From positions 1-6,081 of the forward strand of contig CAJOQY010000043.1 of the NCBI GenBank assembly GCA_905236835.1: 6,081 nt of DNA, read 5' to 3'. This document shows positions 5,844-6,081 of the stretch, one piece after another (position 1 is the first letter of the stretch; each line of letters opens with the position of its first letter). A model generated the notes under the pieces. That model was not told where the DNA came from and made no database searches. It saw only the letters and a list, made by a program, of their open reading frames with translations. Source of the stretch: an uncultured Oscillibacter sp. (GTDB lineage: Bacteria; Bacillota; Clostridia; Oscillospirales; Oscillospiraceae). Both the position numbers and the translations under genes were made by a program.

Positions 5844-6081
5844 TCAATCATGCCGGTTACAGCGTTCATCCGTCTCGTCAAATCGTTCACAAAAGCGGGC
5901 GGAAAAAGACGGAGCGATTCCCGCGCGTTTTAAATGCGACAAATCGCCGTATTCGCTCACGCGAAACGACGCGATTCCTTCCCGGCGTTCCTCTGTGTAA
6001 ATCCTCGTCACGGACGACGGCAGCGCGCAGAATCCGTGCCACAACAGCATGGGCGATATATTTAATAACCGGCTTAATATC
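5844..6081 (-). CDS. Probable histidine phosphatase family protein, C-terminal part (partial)
   Basis: The minus-strand frame is open from the window edge to TGA at 5846-5844, giving about 78 residues with no start needed inside the window. The internal ATG at 6050 is not necessarily the start, because the frame continues upstream as ILSRLLNISP. The pattern of a leucine-rich helix, then WHGF, PSSVTRI, a TEERREG stretch, and GDLSHLKRAG followed by a Ser-rich tail matches my memory of the C-terminal end of clostridial phosphoglycerate mutase-like (histidine phosphatase) proteins, where SVT and GD-x-SHL are conserved. The catalytic RHG motif and second catalytic His would lie beyond 6081, so activity cannot be judged. 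Codon use (GCG, CGC, CCG, GAA) matches the other genes. The gene converges on pcrA and shares its terminator. Confidence is high for a real coding region and moderate for the family. Confidence 0.62.
   Translation of the reverse strand, partial: ILSRLLNISPMLLWHGFCALPSSVTRIYTEERREGIASFRVSEYGDLSHLKRAGIAPSFSARFCERFDETDERCNRHD

Noticed and set aside
1..6081. A previously undescribed multi-gene system in this window
   Set aside because: All complete genes belong to well-known housekeeping families, and the unusual points are inserts, one substitution and spacer composition, not new genes.

Overview
The window reads as an ordinary, densely packed chromosomal housekeeping segment of an uncultured-type Bacillota. 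It is most likely a clostridial lineage near Oscillospirales/Ruminococcaceae. The grounds are the order nrnA-truB-ribF (the tail of the Gram-positive nusA-infB-rbfA cluster), strong Bacillus/Clostridium-type ribosome binding sites before ribF and pcrA, and a PcrA helicase with an extra segment between motifs I and Ia that I remember from that group. The taxonomic call rests on memory, not on a search.

Layout: positions 1-102 hold no gene I recognise. Four co-directional plus-strand genes follow: a DHH/DHHA1 phosphoesterase of the NrnA family (103-1239), tRNA pseudouridine-55 synthase TruB (1321-2211), the bifunctional riboflavin kinase/FAD synthetase RibF (2290-3189), and the UvrD/PcrA superfamily 1 DNA helicase (3260-5746). 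A strong, nearly symmetrical hairpin terminator lies at about 5765-5824. Beyond it the 3' part of a minus-strand gene runs off the window edge (5844-6081); it looks like the C-terminus of a histidine-phosphatase (phosphoglycerate mutase-like) protein. The terminator therefore sits between convergent genes and has T-tracts on both strands.

The genes do not form one pathway. NrnA degrades very short RNAs and/or pAp, TruB modifies the T-loop of tRNA, RibF makes FMN and FAD, and PcrA acts in DNA repair and removal of protein-DNA roadblocks. Their linkage is the conserved translation/RNA-processing cluster with a repair helicase attached downstream.

The most distinctive feature is composition. 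Coding regions are rich in CpG, CCGG and GCG, while the spacers after nrnA and ribF consist almost purely of A and T. Three of the four plus-strand genes end in a TAA stop embedded in the same TATAAT sequence, which leads into palindromic AT-only DNA. Other points of note are an acidic, tandem-repeat insert in NrnA and a Gly-to-Glu change in the flavokinase motif of RibF. I found no CRISPR array, mobile element, tRNA or rRNA, and no evidence of an undescribed multi-gene system.
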